Of a stretch of 64,000 nt of DNA, positions 22,665-33,456 are shown piece after piece. Both the position numbers and the translations under genes were made by a program. Numbering within the stretch: position 1 is the stretch's first letter; every line of letters begins with the position of its first letter. The notes below the pieces were generated by a model that saw only the letters and a program-made list of their open reading frames with translations, did not search any database and was not told where the DNA came from. Source of the stretch: Plazaster borealis (Eukaryota; Echinodermata; Asteroidea; Forcipulatida; Labidiasteridae). Where the stretch lies: assembly GCA_021014325.1 (NCBI GenBank), contig CM037461.1, positions 22,491,376 to 22,555,375 of the forward strand, written 5' to 3'.

Positions 22665-23019
22665 TTAAAGGTATCGTACACGTTTGGTAATGACTCAAAA
22701 CAAATAAGCATAAAAACTTACTTGGTAACAAGCAACGGAGAGCTGTTGATAGTATAAAACATTGTAGGAAACGGACTCCCTCTGAAGTAACGTAGTTTTT
22801 GAGAAAGAGGTAATTTCTCACTAAAATAATAAAAACTTCTTGCAAAAAGTTTTTATTCCTATCTGAAAGCACACACATTTGTACAACAAGGGTGTTTTTT
22901 CTTGCATCATTTTCTTGCAACTTCGATGACCAATTGAGCCCAAATTTTCACAGGCTTGTTATTTTATGCATATGTTAGATACACCAAGTGAGAACACTGG
23001 TCTTTGACAACTTCCAAAG
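22665..23019. mobile_element. Family A element, 3' truncated
   Basis: It starts TTAAAGGTATCGTACACGTT and breaks off at about 23019, where it meets the GGGGCACGGGGGCAAAGG edge of the block shared with 18040 and 19290. Confidence 0.7.
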
Positions 23020-23296
23020 GGGCACGGGGGCACGGGGGCAAAGGTTTGACGTAAACAGTGCGCTGGTTGAACTGGTATCTTTGTTTGTTACTTCAGATTG
23101 CTTTCATAAGGCATAATAATTCATGCACATGCCTACTCTTGAATTCATGGAAGATATGCTGCAAATTTATTAAACTTCTAAAAGTGTACAAGTGACTTCA
23201 GGAGTGTATATTTCTTCGAATAACATTTAAGATGTGGGTCGTTTGAGAGGCTAGCAAAAAGAGCGATTTAACCGACAGCAGTTAAATTATTTTAAA

Positions 23297-23600
23297 GGGT
23301 GTGTACAACATTGGTATAGAATGAAAATATAAGTGTTCACAGATTTGCACATAACTGACATGGTATAAAGATGGTCATGGTAGAAAACTTCCCTTTAAAT
23401 AGTTTTGCTTGAAATGCTATAGTTTTTACCAAATGAGTAAAATATAATAGTATTTATCCTGCAGGATAAATTCCGATGTTTGAAAAAAGGTCAAAACACC
23501 GATTTGGCTTAAACTTTCACAGGTTTGTTATTTCATGTATATGTTGGGTCAAATCGAGTTTGGATACAGGTCTTTGGCGATGCGCCTCTGGCTACGCTGT
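23297..23600. mobile_element. Family C element fragment
   Basis: GTGTTCACAGATTTGCACAT and AACTTTCACAGGTTTGTTAT resemble the family C copy at 32692-33032. Confidence 0.45.
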
Positions 23601-23639
23601 CGACACCATCCAACCAACTTGCTTGGACAAAATATCATT

Positions 23640-23963
23640 GGGATACACTATCCCAACATATGCATAAAATAACAAGCCTGTGAAAATTTGGGCTCAATTG
23701 GTCATCGAAGTTGCAAGAAAATGATGAAAGAAAAAACACCCTTGTTGTACAAATTTGTGTGCTTTCAGATAGGAATAAAAACTTCTTGCAAGAAGTTTTT
23801 ATTATTTGAGTGAAAAATTACCTCTTTCTCAAAAACTACGTTACTTCAGAGGAAGTCGTTTCCTACAATGTTTTATACTATCAACAGCTCTCCGTTGCTT
23901 ACCAAGTAAGTTTTTTATGCTAATTTGTTTTGAGTCATTACCAAACGTGTACGATACCTTTAA
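23640..23963. mobile_element. Family A element, 5' truncated
   Basis: It begins inside the element at TATCCCAACATATGCATAAA and runs to ACGTGTACGATACCTTTAA. Its terminal TTAA at 23960-23963 is also the first TTAA of the family B element that follows. Confidence 0.7.
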
Positions 23964-24335
23964 AGGGATTGTATACGTTTGGTAATTGGAACCCTAATTG
24001 TTTCAATCCTAACCATAAAACTAACCTGTGAAATTTTCATTTCAAAAGGTGGTAGCCGAAATATCTGGAGCGGTTATGTCCACGCAGGAAGAATAATCTG
24101 CAATTGGAATACATAATCTGAGAAACGTTACTGTCAGTAACGCTTCTCAGTTTCAAATTTTGGGGAACAAAAAGTGATATCTTTTTCCATAACCGCAGTA
24201 CTTCGAAGTGAAACGTTTCTCAAGATGCATTTTACTATCAAAAGCTGCTGTAGGCCTACTTCTTACCAAGTAACTTTTTATTATTCCCATTACTTTTCAG
24301 AGTCATTATACCAAACGTATACAGAGACCCTTTAA
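23960..24335. mobile_element. Family B element abutting family A
   Basis: It starts TTAAAGGGATTGTATACGTT and ends AACGTATACAGAGACCCTTT followed by AA. It shares the central hairpin (GAGAAACGTTACTG, CAGTAACGCTTCTC) with the copy at 12999. Confidence 0.7.
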
Positions 24336-24736
24336 CAAAGCTATTATTAGCAAAAAACTATGTTTGTTTCATCAGTTCCTTCCATGATCTATACGGCTTC
24401 TCACACAATTTTCTCTTCCATATTATATGCAAAAACAAATGTATGTCCAACCACCCCAAGTTATCATCAAATCGACGGACTGCTATACTCATTAGAACAC
24501 AAGCAGATTCCGGGACATTGTTGTGGTGTTTTTGTAGCTTGAAACGTTTAGCAAATGTCTGTCTGTTTCCTTCATCAGTTTCCTTCCTCCATGCTTCAAC
24601 AACATGCGTCATGCAAAAACAACGTGTGTCTTATTTCTTGGTAAAGCACCCCATCAAGTTACAAATTTCACCAGAAGCACTGATAGTGCTCCACAGTCAA
24701 TCGTATGGGCAAGTCACTATTTATTTGCGGCACCCT

Positions 24737-24790
24737 ATTGGTTAAGCTTGCATTGCTAGTAGAACCCGCACCGAAATATTGCTATAAAAG
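24737..24790 (+). promoter_or_regulatory. Core promoter of the right VWC gene
   Basis: TATAAAAG (24783-24790) lies 111 nt before the ATG at 24901. ATTGG (inverted CCAAT) at 24737-24741 lies 42 nt before the TATA box. The spacing and about 200 bp around it match the left promoter in mirror image. Confidence 0.65.
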
Positions 24791-24900
24791 CAAGCTGCAA
24801 ACAAGTTGTTAATTCAGTGGGGCCCGATGCTGGAACTCGTTTGCCTGACTGAGTGGTGTTGTTCTTCCGATAAAGTAATTTACAAATACTGCGTGTTGTC

Positions 24901-25027
24901 ATGTGTATCTTCGTAGGTTGTCGAGGCCTATTGGTCTTATCTTTTGCTGTTGCTTGCTGTTGGACTGCTGAAGGCCTGCCGACAGACTTCTCCTCCGCAT
25001 CATCGGCCTCGTTCTCGTCCTCGTCAT
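24901..25027 (+). CDS. Right VWC gene, exon 1: signal peptide
   Basis: The first coding exon starts at ATG 24901. It encodes 42 residues plus one base and ends at donor T|GTAAAT in phase 1. The product begins MCIFVGCRG, with a hydrophobic core LLVLSFAVACCW and TAEG, a classic secretion signal, and then a Ser-rich linker (SSASSASFSSSS). The first 25 residues match the left-arm exon 14706-14826 except at one position, while the linker differs completely. The donor (CAT|GTAAAT) is weak, and stronger-looking copies of it are repeated in the array downstream. The opposite-strand open frame over this region is a shadow. Confidence 0.75.
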
Positions 25028-25109
25028 GTAAATAACATGTGTAATGAATCATTGCGCTAGCGTAAAGATAGCGTAACAACCTCAAACTATTAGGAGTACA
25101 TGAGTGTTG

Positions 25110-25453
25110 TTGTTGTTATTGTTGTTGTTGTTATTGTTGTTGTTGGTGGGGTTTTATCCGGGTATCAAGTACTGCCGAGTACTTGGGTGGCCGAGTAGTA
25201 CCCGTCAGGTAAATAACAAGTAATGAATCATTACGCTAAAGATAGCACAACCTCAAACTATTAGGGGTACATGAGTGTTGTTGTTGTTATTGTTGTTGTT
25301 ATTGTTGTTGTTGTTGTTGGTTGGTTTTTTTTGGTTCGGGTATCAAGTACTGCCGAGTACTAGGGTGGCCGAGTAGTACCCGTCAGGTAAATAACAAGTA
25401 ATGAATCATTACGCTAAAGATAGCACAACCTCAAACTATTAGGGGTACATGAG

Positions 25454-25484
<31 letters not shown>

Positions 25485-25617
25485 GGTTGTTTTTTTTTGG
25501 TTCGGGTATCAAGTACTGCCGAGTACTAGGGTGGCCGAGTAGTACCCGTCAGGTAAATAACAAGTAATGAATCATTACGCTAAAGATAGCACAACCTCAA
25601 ACTATTAGGAGTACATG

Positions 25618-25650
<33 letters not shown>

Positions 25651-26950
25651 TATTCGGCCAGTGTCAAAAACAAATACATACAAGTAGAACAAAGGATAAA
25701 TAAGACCTTAAAAAAAACAAAAAAACAAAACCTTAATTACAGGGTACAGGACAGGTACGGGGTGTGGGGGAAGGAAGAGGAAGGGACAACAATCCATTCT
25801 AAGACGGCCAGGATAAACAAAAGCGTACTACTACACTATGACTCAAAAGCCTGCTTATCCAATCCTCGAATAGAGTATAAATAAAACAATCACTATAATA
25901 AACACTTAGATACTATAAAATAAACAAATATAAAAATATACTTTGAGTAAAACTAATAGAAAATTTGAAGCACTAGATAGATATTTGATAGATTAGGAGC
26001 TGCTAACAAACTCAACAACAATTGATGTTATTTAAAAAGAAAAACAGAATAGATAAATATTAAATAATTACATTAAGTAAAATAAATAAGTAAATAAATA
26101 GATAAATAAATGCATAAATAATTTAGTAAATAAATAAATAAATAAAGGAATAATTAAATAAATAAATAAATAAAGGAATAATAAACAAAAGAACGAACGA
26201 ATGAATAAATAAATAAATTAATAAGTAGCTAAATGAACAAACAGATAGATAAATAAATAAAAAATAAAAAATAATAAATCAATCAGTTGTTGTTGTTATT
26301 GTTGTTGTTGTTGTTGGTTGTTTTTTTGGTTCGGGTATCAAGTACTGCCGAGTACTAGGGTGGCCGAGTAGTACCCGTCAGGTAAATAACAAGTAATGAA
26401 TCATTGCGCTAACGTAAAGATAGCGTAACAACCTCAAACTATTAGGAGTACATGAGTATGGTTGTTGTTATTGTTGATGTTGTTGTTATTGTTGTTGTTG
26501 ATGGGGTTTTTCGGGTATCAAGTACTGCCGAGTACTAGGGTGGCCGTGTAGTACCCGTCAGGTAAATAACAAGTAATGAATCATTACGCTAAAGATAGCA
26601 CAACCTCAAACTATTAGGGGTACATGAGTGTTGTTGTTGTTATTGTTGTTGTTATTGTTGTTGTTGTTGTTGGTTGTTTTTTTTTTTGGTTCGGGTATCA
26701 AGTACTGCCGAGTACTAGGGTGGCCGAGTAGTACCCGTCAGGTAAATAACAAGTAATGAATCATTACGCTAAAGATAGCACAACCTCAAACTATTAGGAG
26801 TACATGAGTATGGTTGTTGTTATTGTTGATGTTGTTGTTATTGTTGTTGTTGTTTGTTTTTGTTTTTGTTTTTTTTTTTTTTGTTCGGGTATCAAGTACT
26901 GCCAAGTACTAGGGTGGCCGAGTAGTACCCGAGTACGATCACTTATTGGT
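25110..26950 (+). repeat. Tandem array of roughly 180-bp units in intron 1
   Basis: The motif GGTATCAAGTACTGCCGAGT recurs near 25162, 25340, 25506, 26334, 26514 and 26694, with a variant near 26888. Each full unit includes CAGGTAAATAACAAGTAATG, ATCATTACGCTAAAGATAGC, a (GTT)n tract, and the TACTGCCGAG block. The unit's start is homologous to the sequence right after exon 1 of this gene. The array is interrupted at 25620-26285 by an AT-rich insertion. The left arm has only one copy of the motif block (13560-13690). Confidence 0.8.
25619..26285. mobile_element. AT-rich insertion in the array
   Basis: It starts with (ATT)n, continues with TCGGCCAGTGTCAAAAACAA and ends in a long AATA-rich tract. 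It looks like a retroelement 3' end joined to simple repeats. A loosely similar element lies at 33186-33450. Confidence 0.4.
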
Positions 26951-27206
26951 CATTGATTACGATTGAAGTGTCTCGGTACCAAGTATTCTGATAACCGAGT
27001 GCCGAGTACCAAGTATTGGATCTCCGGGTATATACTTTATAATGAAAAAATACTGCAAAATGCGGTATCAGCACATTTAAGTATATTTATTTTATTAGTA
27101 GTATTTTTAAAACTAATTTCTATATGACAGTGTGTGCTTGTTATGAGAACTTTTTTTTAAACATGAAAACATCAAAGACAACTTCAATTTTACTTGTTCC
27201 AGTGAT
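26900..27206. repeat. Mirrored block of the inverted duplication
   Basis: CAGTGTGTGCTTGTTATGAG, ACATGAAAACATCAAAGACA and ACTTGTTCCAGTG are inverse to sequence at 13405-13500 in the left arm. Confidence 0.65.
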
Positions 27207-27579
27207 TTAAAGCACTGAACACGTTTGGTAATTGTCAAAGACCAGTGTTCTCACTTGGTGTATCCCAACATATGCATACAATAACAAGCCTGTGAAAATT
27301 TGGGCTCAATTGGTCATCGAAGTTGCAAGAAAATGATGAAAGAAAAAACACCCTTGTTGTACAAATTCGTATGCTTTCAGATAGGAAGAAAGACTTCTTG
27401 CAAGAAGTTTTTATTATTTTAGTGAGAAATTACCTCTTTCTCAAAAACTACGTTACTTCAGAGGGAGTCGTTTCCTACAATGTGTTATAATACCAACAGC
27501 TCTCCGTTGCTTGTTACCAAATAAGTTTGTATGCTAATATTTGTTTTGAGTCATTACCAAACGTGTACGACACCTTTAA
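27207..27579. mobile_element. TTAA-flanked inverted-repeat element, family A
   Basis: It runs from TTAAAGCACTGAACACGTTT to AACGTGTACGACACCTTTAA. It is full length. Confidence 0.75.
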
Positions 27580-27985
27580 AGAGCGTGTCCAAGGTGACAT
27601 TCAGTTTTGTGATCCATCCATTTTCCAAGAGTCCTTTGTGAAAATGGGCAAATTATTACAAGTCTCTATACCTCAGGTAAAATGGTGTCAAAATGCCACT
27701 ATTGGTACAATTCAAGTGTAAATTGTTGTCAAAATAAAAAACCGTTCGATGACGTCACATTTTTTCGTTTTTTTGGATGGCGCAAAAAAATCCTCTGTGG
27801 GATGTAGCCTACATACAGACCCGTTCGTTTATTGATCTTCGACGACGTCATGTTTCAAATTTCGCTCTAAAAGATGATCAATTACAATGATTTTTACACC
27901 GTTTCAATGTGAGGTTAGAGACTTGAAATTTTTGTCTCCTCTTTCATGTGGACTCTTTTTATCGGGAAATGAGTTCGTCACTAAA
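27580..27985. other. Noncoding intron sequence
   Basis: No gene or repeat end is supported. Confidence 0.3.
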
Positions 27986-28221
27986 ATGACCCTTGTTGTA
28001 CAAATATGTGTGCTTTCAGATAGGAATAAAAACGTCTTGCAAGAAGTTTTTTTTATTATTTTAGTGAGAAATTACCTCTTTCTAAAAAACTACGTTACTT
28101 CAGAGGGAGTTGTTTCCTACAATGTTTTATACTATCAACAGCTCTCCGTTGCTCGTTACCAAGTCAGTTTTTATGCTAATATATATTTTGAGTAACTACC
28201 AAACGTGTACACTGCCTTTAA
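27986..28221. mobile_element. Family A element, 5' truncated
   Basis: It starts inside the element at ACCCTTGTTGTACAAAT and ends ACGTGTACACTGCCTTTAA. The flanking sequence just after it (TACGTGTATTCCTCGGAT) is the inverse of 12975-12998, an anchor for the mirrored alignment. Confidence 0.7.
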
Positions 28222-28794
28222 TACGTGTATTCCTCGGATAAACACGGGCATAACATTGACGCGTCAGAATTTTAGTCAACCGAGTCCAGTTTCAGTAGAG
28301 TATCGAGTATTTGACTCCGATTAGGCCTACGGGTTTGTGAAGTATCACCGATATGTGAGATGAGAAGAAATCACCAATATGAACACAATCACCAAAATGG
28401 AGAATAATAGTTTTTCCTTTAACGATAACTGTGTTATTGCTCAACAACTTTAACTTGCGAACTGCAATAATTGTGTGTCTGCACCACATGTGCATTAAAA
28501 CAAGAAGTGTGTGGCTCACACTGTGTGTGTGTGGTTAAACAATACAATTGTGTGTGTACCATTGAGTACAGTAGACCAGCTAAATGCACCATGACCTCAT
28601 TTGCATAATGTTGTGGTATGGAGCGCCTGCTAGGGCACAATTAGAAATAAAACAAATCACAAAATTGTCACTACAGGTTATTTCGTTAATTTACAAACTA
28701 TTCAAAGCCGAAAAAACTGCAGACATCTTTTATCAAAGAGAACTGTTTTTTGTTTTTTCAATGGAATTGTTTGAATGTGTAACTTCCAGATTAG

Positions 28795-29165
28795 AGTTGA
28801 CCCGGATTCCGGATCAGACTTGACCCGGATTCCGGATCAGACTTGACCCGGATTCCGGATCAGACTTGACCCGGATTCCGGATCAGACTTGACCCAAATT
28901 CCGGATCAGAGTTGACCCGGATTCCTGATCAGAGTTGACCCGGATTCCGGATCAGACTTGACCCGGATTCCGGATCAGAGGGGGCCATGCCCATTTCTTG
29001 GTCGATTTTTTGTCAAACTGACCCGAAACTATTTCAAACTGACTCAGAATCCGAGTCAGAATCGCAGTTTTTAACCAGCTTCTGGGTCAGCCTAAAACCC
29101 AGTAATGGGATGCCCCCCTACCCTGAGACCTTGAGTTTTGGACAACTCTGACCCGGGAGTGTATT
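28795..29165. repeat. 23-bp minisatellite and parent repeat, right arm
   Basis: About 8 units of TTGACCCGGATTCCGGATCA plus GAC or GAG run to 28985. TE-like sequence follows with CCCATTTCTTGG, CTTCTGGGTCAGCC and ACAACTCTGACCCGGGAGTG. It is the inverse of 12165-12762 and lies just upstream of the matching VWC exon. Confidence 0.8.
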
Positions 29166-29253
29166 TTATCATCAAAGTTTGACACTTGAAAAAAAAAGTA
29201 AAACTCACAGAATAATAGTGTCTTTTCATGTTGTATTTTCATATTGTTTGTAG

Positions 29254-29448
29254 ATTACGTCATAGACAGTCTACCTTGTTTGCAACATGGCAAGATTACA
29301 CTTCATGGTGAGAGTTTTCAGATGACTGACTGTTCAGGCTGCGTCTGTGATAATTCCACTTTGACTTGTCAGTTTGAGACATGTCCACCACTACCCTGCA
29401 GATACAGAATCAAACTTGAAGGGGAATGCTGCAAGGTCTGCCCCTACA
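29254..29448 (+). CDS. Right VWC gene, VWC exon 1
   Basis: A 195-nt exon, phase 1 at both ends; acceptor GTTTGTAG|AT, donor ACA|GTAAGT. It joins exon 1 with junction codon T|AT (Tyr). The product has LPC, then CSGCVCDNSTLTC, ETCPPLPC and ECCKVC, a complete VWC module. Length, phase and neighbours match the left-gene exon 11869-12063, so the two are mirrored paralogues. The gene is predicted to make a secreted protein of 421 aa. Confidence 0.85.
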
Positions 29449-29458
29449 GTAAGTCATC

Positions 29459-29831
29459 TTTAAAGGCATCGTACACGTTTGGTAATTGTCACAGACCAGT
29501 GTTCTCACTTGGTGTATCCCAACATATGCATACAATAACAAGCCTGTGAAAATTTGGGCTCAATTGGACATCGAAGTTGCAAGAAAATTATGAAAGAAAA
29601 AACACCCTTGTTGTACAAATTTGTGTGCTTTCAGATTGGGAATAAAAACTTCTTGCAAGAAGTTTTTATTATAGTGAGAAATTACCTCTCTCTCAAAAAC
29701 TACGATACTTCAGAGGGAGTCGTTTCTCACAATGTTTTATACTATCAACAGCTCTCTGTTGCTCCATACCAAGTCAGTTTTTATGCTAATATATATTTTG
29801 AGTAATTACCAAACCTGTACAATGCCTTTAA
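29459..29831. mobile_element. TTAA-flanked inverted-repeat element, family A
   Basis: It runs from TTAAAGGCATCGTACACGTT to CCTGTACAATGCCTTTAA and begins just 10 bp after the VWC exon donor. Confidence 0.8.
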
Positions 29832-30270
29832 CATTGAGGTTTCGAAAGTGTTTTCCAATGTAAACCTTTCTACTTATCCCATTCTACGGTAGGAATAATG
29901 CCCGTGCTTACTGGTATATCATATCATGGCCAATTTGATATGGTCTGATTGGTCTTGAGAACAAGTCTTGACCAATCAAAGCATCACATCCAGTAATATT
30001 GATTTCAAAATAACGTCTCTGCATATGACTGGTTTACATTTCATAGTAGTATTTGAATGTTTTATATGCAGTTCTGTGCAGTGTATACTTTGTAATATGA
30101 GATCTTATTGTGCGCAATAGCGTAATAGCGCAAAGGGAAAACAAACTAAACAAAAAAAAACAAGGAAATAAATGAAAATCAAACTCAAACGCCTTGTTCA
30201 AGGCTATAGACTGTTTTTTCTCTACGGACTGAAACATAACTTGACGTTCCTATAAAATTATATCATTCAG

Positions 30271-30720
30271 ATATTACTGTGAATGAAGTGGTTCCACTCG
30301 TGTCTCCACATACTTCCCTGGAGCAAGGCAAAGCAGACCATATTGCAATGGGTCTAGAAGTCAAGTATTCGAAGGCAACGCGTACTTCTGGACAGGGACT
30401 ATGGACACTGAGGCTGTGGATGTCTCGCAATGAAGACGGGACTGATGAGATATCTGGTACCGTCATGGATGAAGCCTTGTCCGAAGGACAACAGTCACAA
30501 TCTTTGAGGAGGTCCCCCAGAGGAACACTCGTCTTTGAGGACGTCAGGTATAGCTTTGACCTAACAGGTCATGCGTGTAAAGATGCTAAATTCATCTGTG
30601 CTAAATTCAACAAGGGACGCTACCCAGAGGTGGAAGGTCATCACCACATTCCTTTCAATTTTTCCGCTCGGCCATCTGAGGACATTTTGACAGGCTGTGT
30701 TGAAAATCACTACTGCGAAG
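30271..30720 (+). CDS. Right VWC gene, 450-nt exon: unrecognised domain
   Basis: The exon has acceptor ATCATTCAG|AT and donor GAAG|GTTAGA, is phase 1 at both ends, and encodes 150 residues. The product has alternating hydrophobic segments typical of a beta-rich domain (GLWTLRLWMS, RGTLVFEDVRYSFDLTG) and a His/Pro-rich stretch (VEGHHHIPFNFS). The four cysteines are in HACKDAKFICAKF and GCVENHYC. A dibasic-like LRRSPRG lies in the middle. I cannot name the domain. It may be a module shared with other deuterostome VWC proteins, but that is a guess. Only the right copy has it. The exon boundaries fit the gene, and the frame is open throughout. Confidence 0.7.
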
Positions 30721-30865
30721 GTTAGATTTTGTTTACTTGTTGAAATTTTGATAAAATGTACATAATCTGCAAAATATTATCAAACGATGAATTGACCAAT
30801 TATATAAAGGCCCTTATAGAACAGTGCTTTTTTTTCAAACGTGGTCTTGAAATCTAAAGATCTTA

Positions 30866-31026
30866 CAGAATAGACCCCTTGGCATTGGCCGCCATATAGC
30901 TGAGGTCAAACAATGGAAACATGCACGCGTGTACGCGCTGCGCCCAACTGTCAGCCAATGATAGGTCTCCATTGACCTCAGTGAGGGCGCTGTTTGGGTC
31001 TTGTGACGTCAAGTTTAAGGGGTCTA
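30866..31026. mobile_element. Inverted-repeat element (AATAGACCCCTTG ends)
   Basis: The left end AATAGACCCCTTGGCATTGG pairs with the right end AAGGGGTCTATT. The interior has GAGGTCAAACAATGGAAACA, TCAGCCAATGAT and TTGTGACGTCAAG. Reverse-complemented, it matches 43152-43308 inside the large ORF almost end to end. Confidence 0.75.
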
Positions 31027-31194
31027 TTTAAAAGGTTGCATCACCCATCAGCCCCTCTAAAAGGAATCATCACAGAGCCATTAAACCCCTGTCGGGAAGA
31101 ACGTGTACTCTAGCTGTCTCAACAAAACCACTTATATAAATAGTGCATTATTATAATTCTTTCTCAAAAATTATTATTATCCCCATCCTTCCAG

Positions 31195-31615
31195 ATATTA
31201 ATAATAATAATAGTGAACATTTATAACGCTCCATGTCTGTCAGACTTGACACTCCTGGCGCTAACATTTTTTTTTCCTGTAAGGTGTGTGGAGCTACGTT
31301 TGAAGTATGAGGCCTATTCATTTATAGCACCATGCAATGGTTTACAAGGTGCTGTGGCGCAATGTATGCTGCCGATCAGACCAGGAACACCGGGCGAACC
31401 CCTTCTCTTTACGATAAGTGCACTGGGTTCTTTTACGTGCACTACACAACACACGGACCAACGGCTTTACGTTCCATCCGAAGGACGAAGCATGTGGTTA
31501 AGTGTCTTGCTTAAGGACACAAGTGTCACGACTGGGATTCGAACCCACACTCTGCTGATCAGAAACGCCAGAGCTTGAGTTCGGTGTTCTTATCCGCTCG
31601 GCCACGACACGCCAC
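31195..31615 (-). mobile_element. tRNA-derived SINE, minus orientation
   Basis: Same family as 9225-9650: AATAAT tail at the low-coordinate end, TGTCCTTAAGCAAGACACTT on the minus strand, B box GGGTTCGAATCC near 31535-31547, and a GCCGAGCGGATAAGA head. It lies in an intron of the right VWC gene. Confidence 0.75.
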
Positions 31616-31960
31616 AAATAGTCTCATTCCACTGCATTTCACGTCAGTTCAAAGAATCAACTGAGAAAATACTACTCCAAAAAATTTTTCAGTGAGTTAT
31701 ACCACATGGATTTTCACTTAGTAGCCAAATGCAAAATAAATTATATTAATTAGTCAGCCAACTTGATTAAATTAAACTATTTATAGACCTGAACACTAGA
31801 ATACTCCACAAGGACATTTATGAACGTTGTCAAACAGTTGCAGAGCCTAATAAAAGTCAACTGCAGCACTTATTTGTGTGTTTTGGTATGGGTTTTTCAA
31901 GTCACTTTTACTGCAGCTACAGTACACTGCCGCCGTATAGATTCCGATTGAACCTGTCCC
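31616..31960. other. Noncoding intron sequence
   Basis: AT-rich sequence with no supported gene or repeat boundary. Confidence 0.3.
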
Positions 31961-32275
31961 CGGAGGGTTTTAAGAAACATCGCCCCCATTACAATCAATG
32001 TCATCCAGCCCCCAGCCTGAAATCTTTGATTCGGTTCCATCAGAACCCTAGCCTGAACATCTGACGTCAAACTTCGAGGCTCGTGAATAACGCCAGATAG
32101 CGGCCTTGAGCAACTGGCAGGCTCCTGGTAGTTGCTACCGTGTATAAACAACATTACATGCAAACCTGCGCACCTTGTCCATAATGAAATCATTGGACAT
32201 GTACAACCAGTCCCTGTCTTTATCCTTGCGGATAAAGACAGGGGACCAGTCTATCAGAACCCTTGTCCACACTGA
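31960..32275. repeat. Family R repeat, right arm
   Basis: CCATTACAATCAATGTCATC, ACTTCGAGGCTCGTGAATAA and GGGGACCAGTCTA match the repeat at 5690-6060 and its copies. An internal hairpin (CCCTGTCTTTATCC with GGATAAAGACAGGG) lies at 32210-32243. Confidence 0.6.
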
Positions 32276-32392
32276 CCCGGGAGTTTTTATCATCAAATGT
32301 TTGGCACTTTGAAAAAAAAAAAACCCCACCTCAGAATGATACTAAGCTTTGTTGAATTGTCTTTTCATGTTATCTTTTCCTAACAGTTGTAG

Positions 32393-32593
32393 ATATGCCT
32401 CCCAGCGATCTTCCCTGTGTTCACAATGGCCAAATTGTACTCCATGGTGAGCGTGAGGAGCTGACAGACTGCTTATTCTGCGTCTGTGATAATTCCACCT
32501 TGAGTTGTATGCGCGAGTCATGTCCACCACTAAGATGCAGTTCGAGCCAGAGAATCAAAGTTGAAGGGGAATGCTGCAAGATCTGCCCCAACA
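32393..32593 (+). CDS. Right VWC gene, VWC exon 2
   Basis: A 201-nt exon, phase 1 at both ends; donor ACA|GTAAGT. Two in-frame acceptors 6 nt apart are possible (AACAG|TTGTAGAT or TTGTAG|AT). I chose the second because every other VWC exon here uses it. The product starts PPSDLPC and has CLFCVCDNSTLSC, ESCPPLRC and ECCKIC. The 3' end resembles left exon 6 and the 5' end resembles left exons 2 and 4, so it descends from the same ancestral unit. Confidence 0.85.
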
Positions 32594-32691
32594 GTAAGTT
32601 ATCTTTAACATTGAAGTTTCGAAAGTGTTTTCCCGATTCTACCTTTCTACTTATCCCATTCTACGGTATGAATAATGCCCGTGCTTACTGG

Positions 32692-33032
32692 TTAACGCCC
32701 TGTACACTATTGGTAAGATCGAAAAACACAATGTTCACAGATTCACACATAACTTACATTATTTAAAGTAAGTAATGGTTGAAAGGGTTCCTTAAAATAT
32801 TTCTGCCTAAAATGCTATCGTTTCTGAGAAATGAGTAAAACATTAGTTTTTATCACGCGCGATAATTTGAAAAAACAGAAAACATATAAGGTCTCTTTTC
32901 ACTATTTTCTCGTGACCTCGATGACCAATTAAGCTCAAACTTTCACCGGTTTGTTTGTTCTTGCATATGTTGAATCACACAAAATGTGGACACTGATTTT
33001 GAGCTGTTACCAAAAGTGTACAATACCTTTAA
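32692..33032. mobile_element. TTAA-type inverted-repeat element, family C
   Basis: It starts TTAACGCCCTGTACACTATT and ends AAGTGTACAATACCTTTAA. The interior differs from A and B. Relatives lie at 23297, 47176 and 63685. Confidence 0.6.
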
Positions 33033-33185
33033 ATCATTTTCATGGTCAGTTTGATATGGTCCGATTGGTCTTGAGGACAAGTCTCACCAATCAAAGCATC
33101 ACATCCAGTTATTGATTTGAATAATCATATCACTGCATTATGACTGGTTTGCATTTCGCATTATTTGAATATTCTATGCAGTTAT

Positions 33186-33450
33186 TATTTTATTATTATT
33201 TTATTTCTCTCCACAAGTTCAATAAAATTACACACAAAAGAGATACAAAATAGATATGAAGAAGGCTAGACTGAGGAGGAAAATGTAAATTTTCCTATAA
33301 CCTAAAGGTTCAGTCTGCCGATAAAAATATTTATAATAAGTACAGACACGCATTAAACACAGGGGAAAGAAGGATACAAATTACAAAGATATAAGCAGCT
33401 AATAACTTTGAGTTGCATGGGTTGAATCAAGGAGAAAACTGTTGACTCAT
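33186..33450. mobile_element. Retroelement-like fragment
   Basis: An (ATT)n-rich start is followed by CACAAGTTCAATAAAATTAC and A-rich sequence, similar in layout to 25619-26285. There is no coding capacity. Confidence 0.35.
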
Positions 33451-33456
33451 GCTGCT

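Noticed and set aside
9225..31615. The SINE pair at 9225 and 31195 as a mirrored pair of the inverted duplication
   Set aside because: Both have the same orientation on the plus strand, so they inserted independently.
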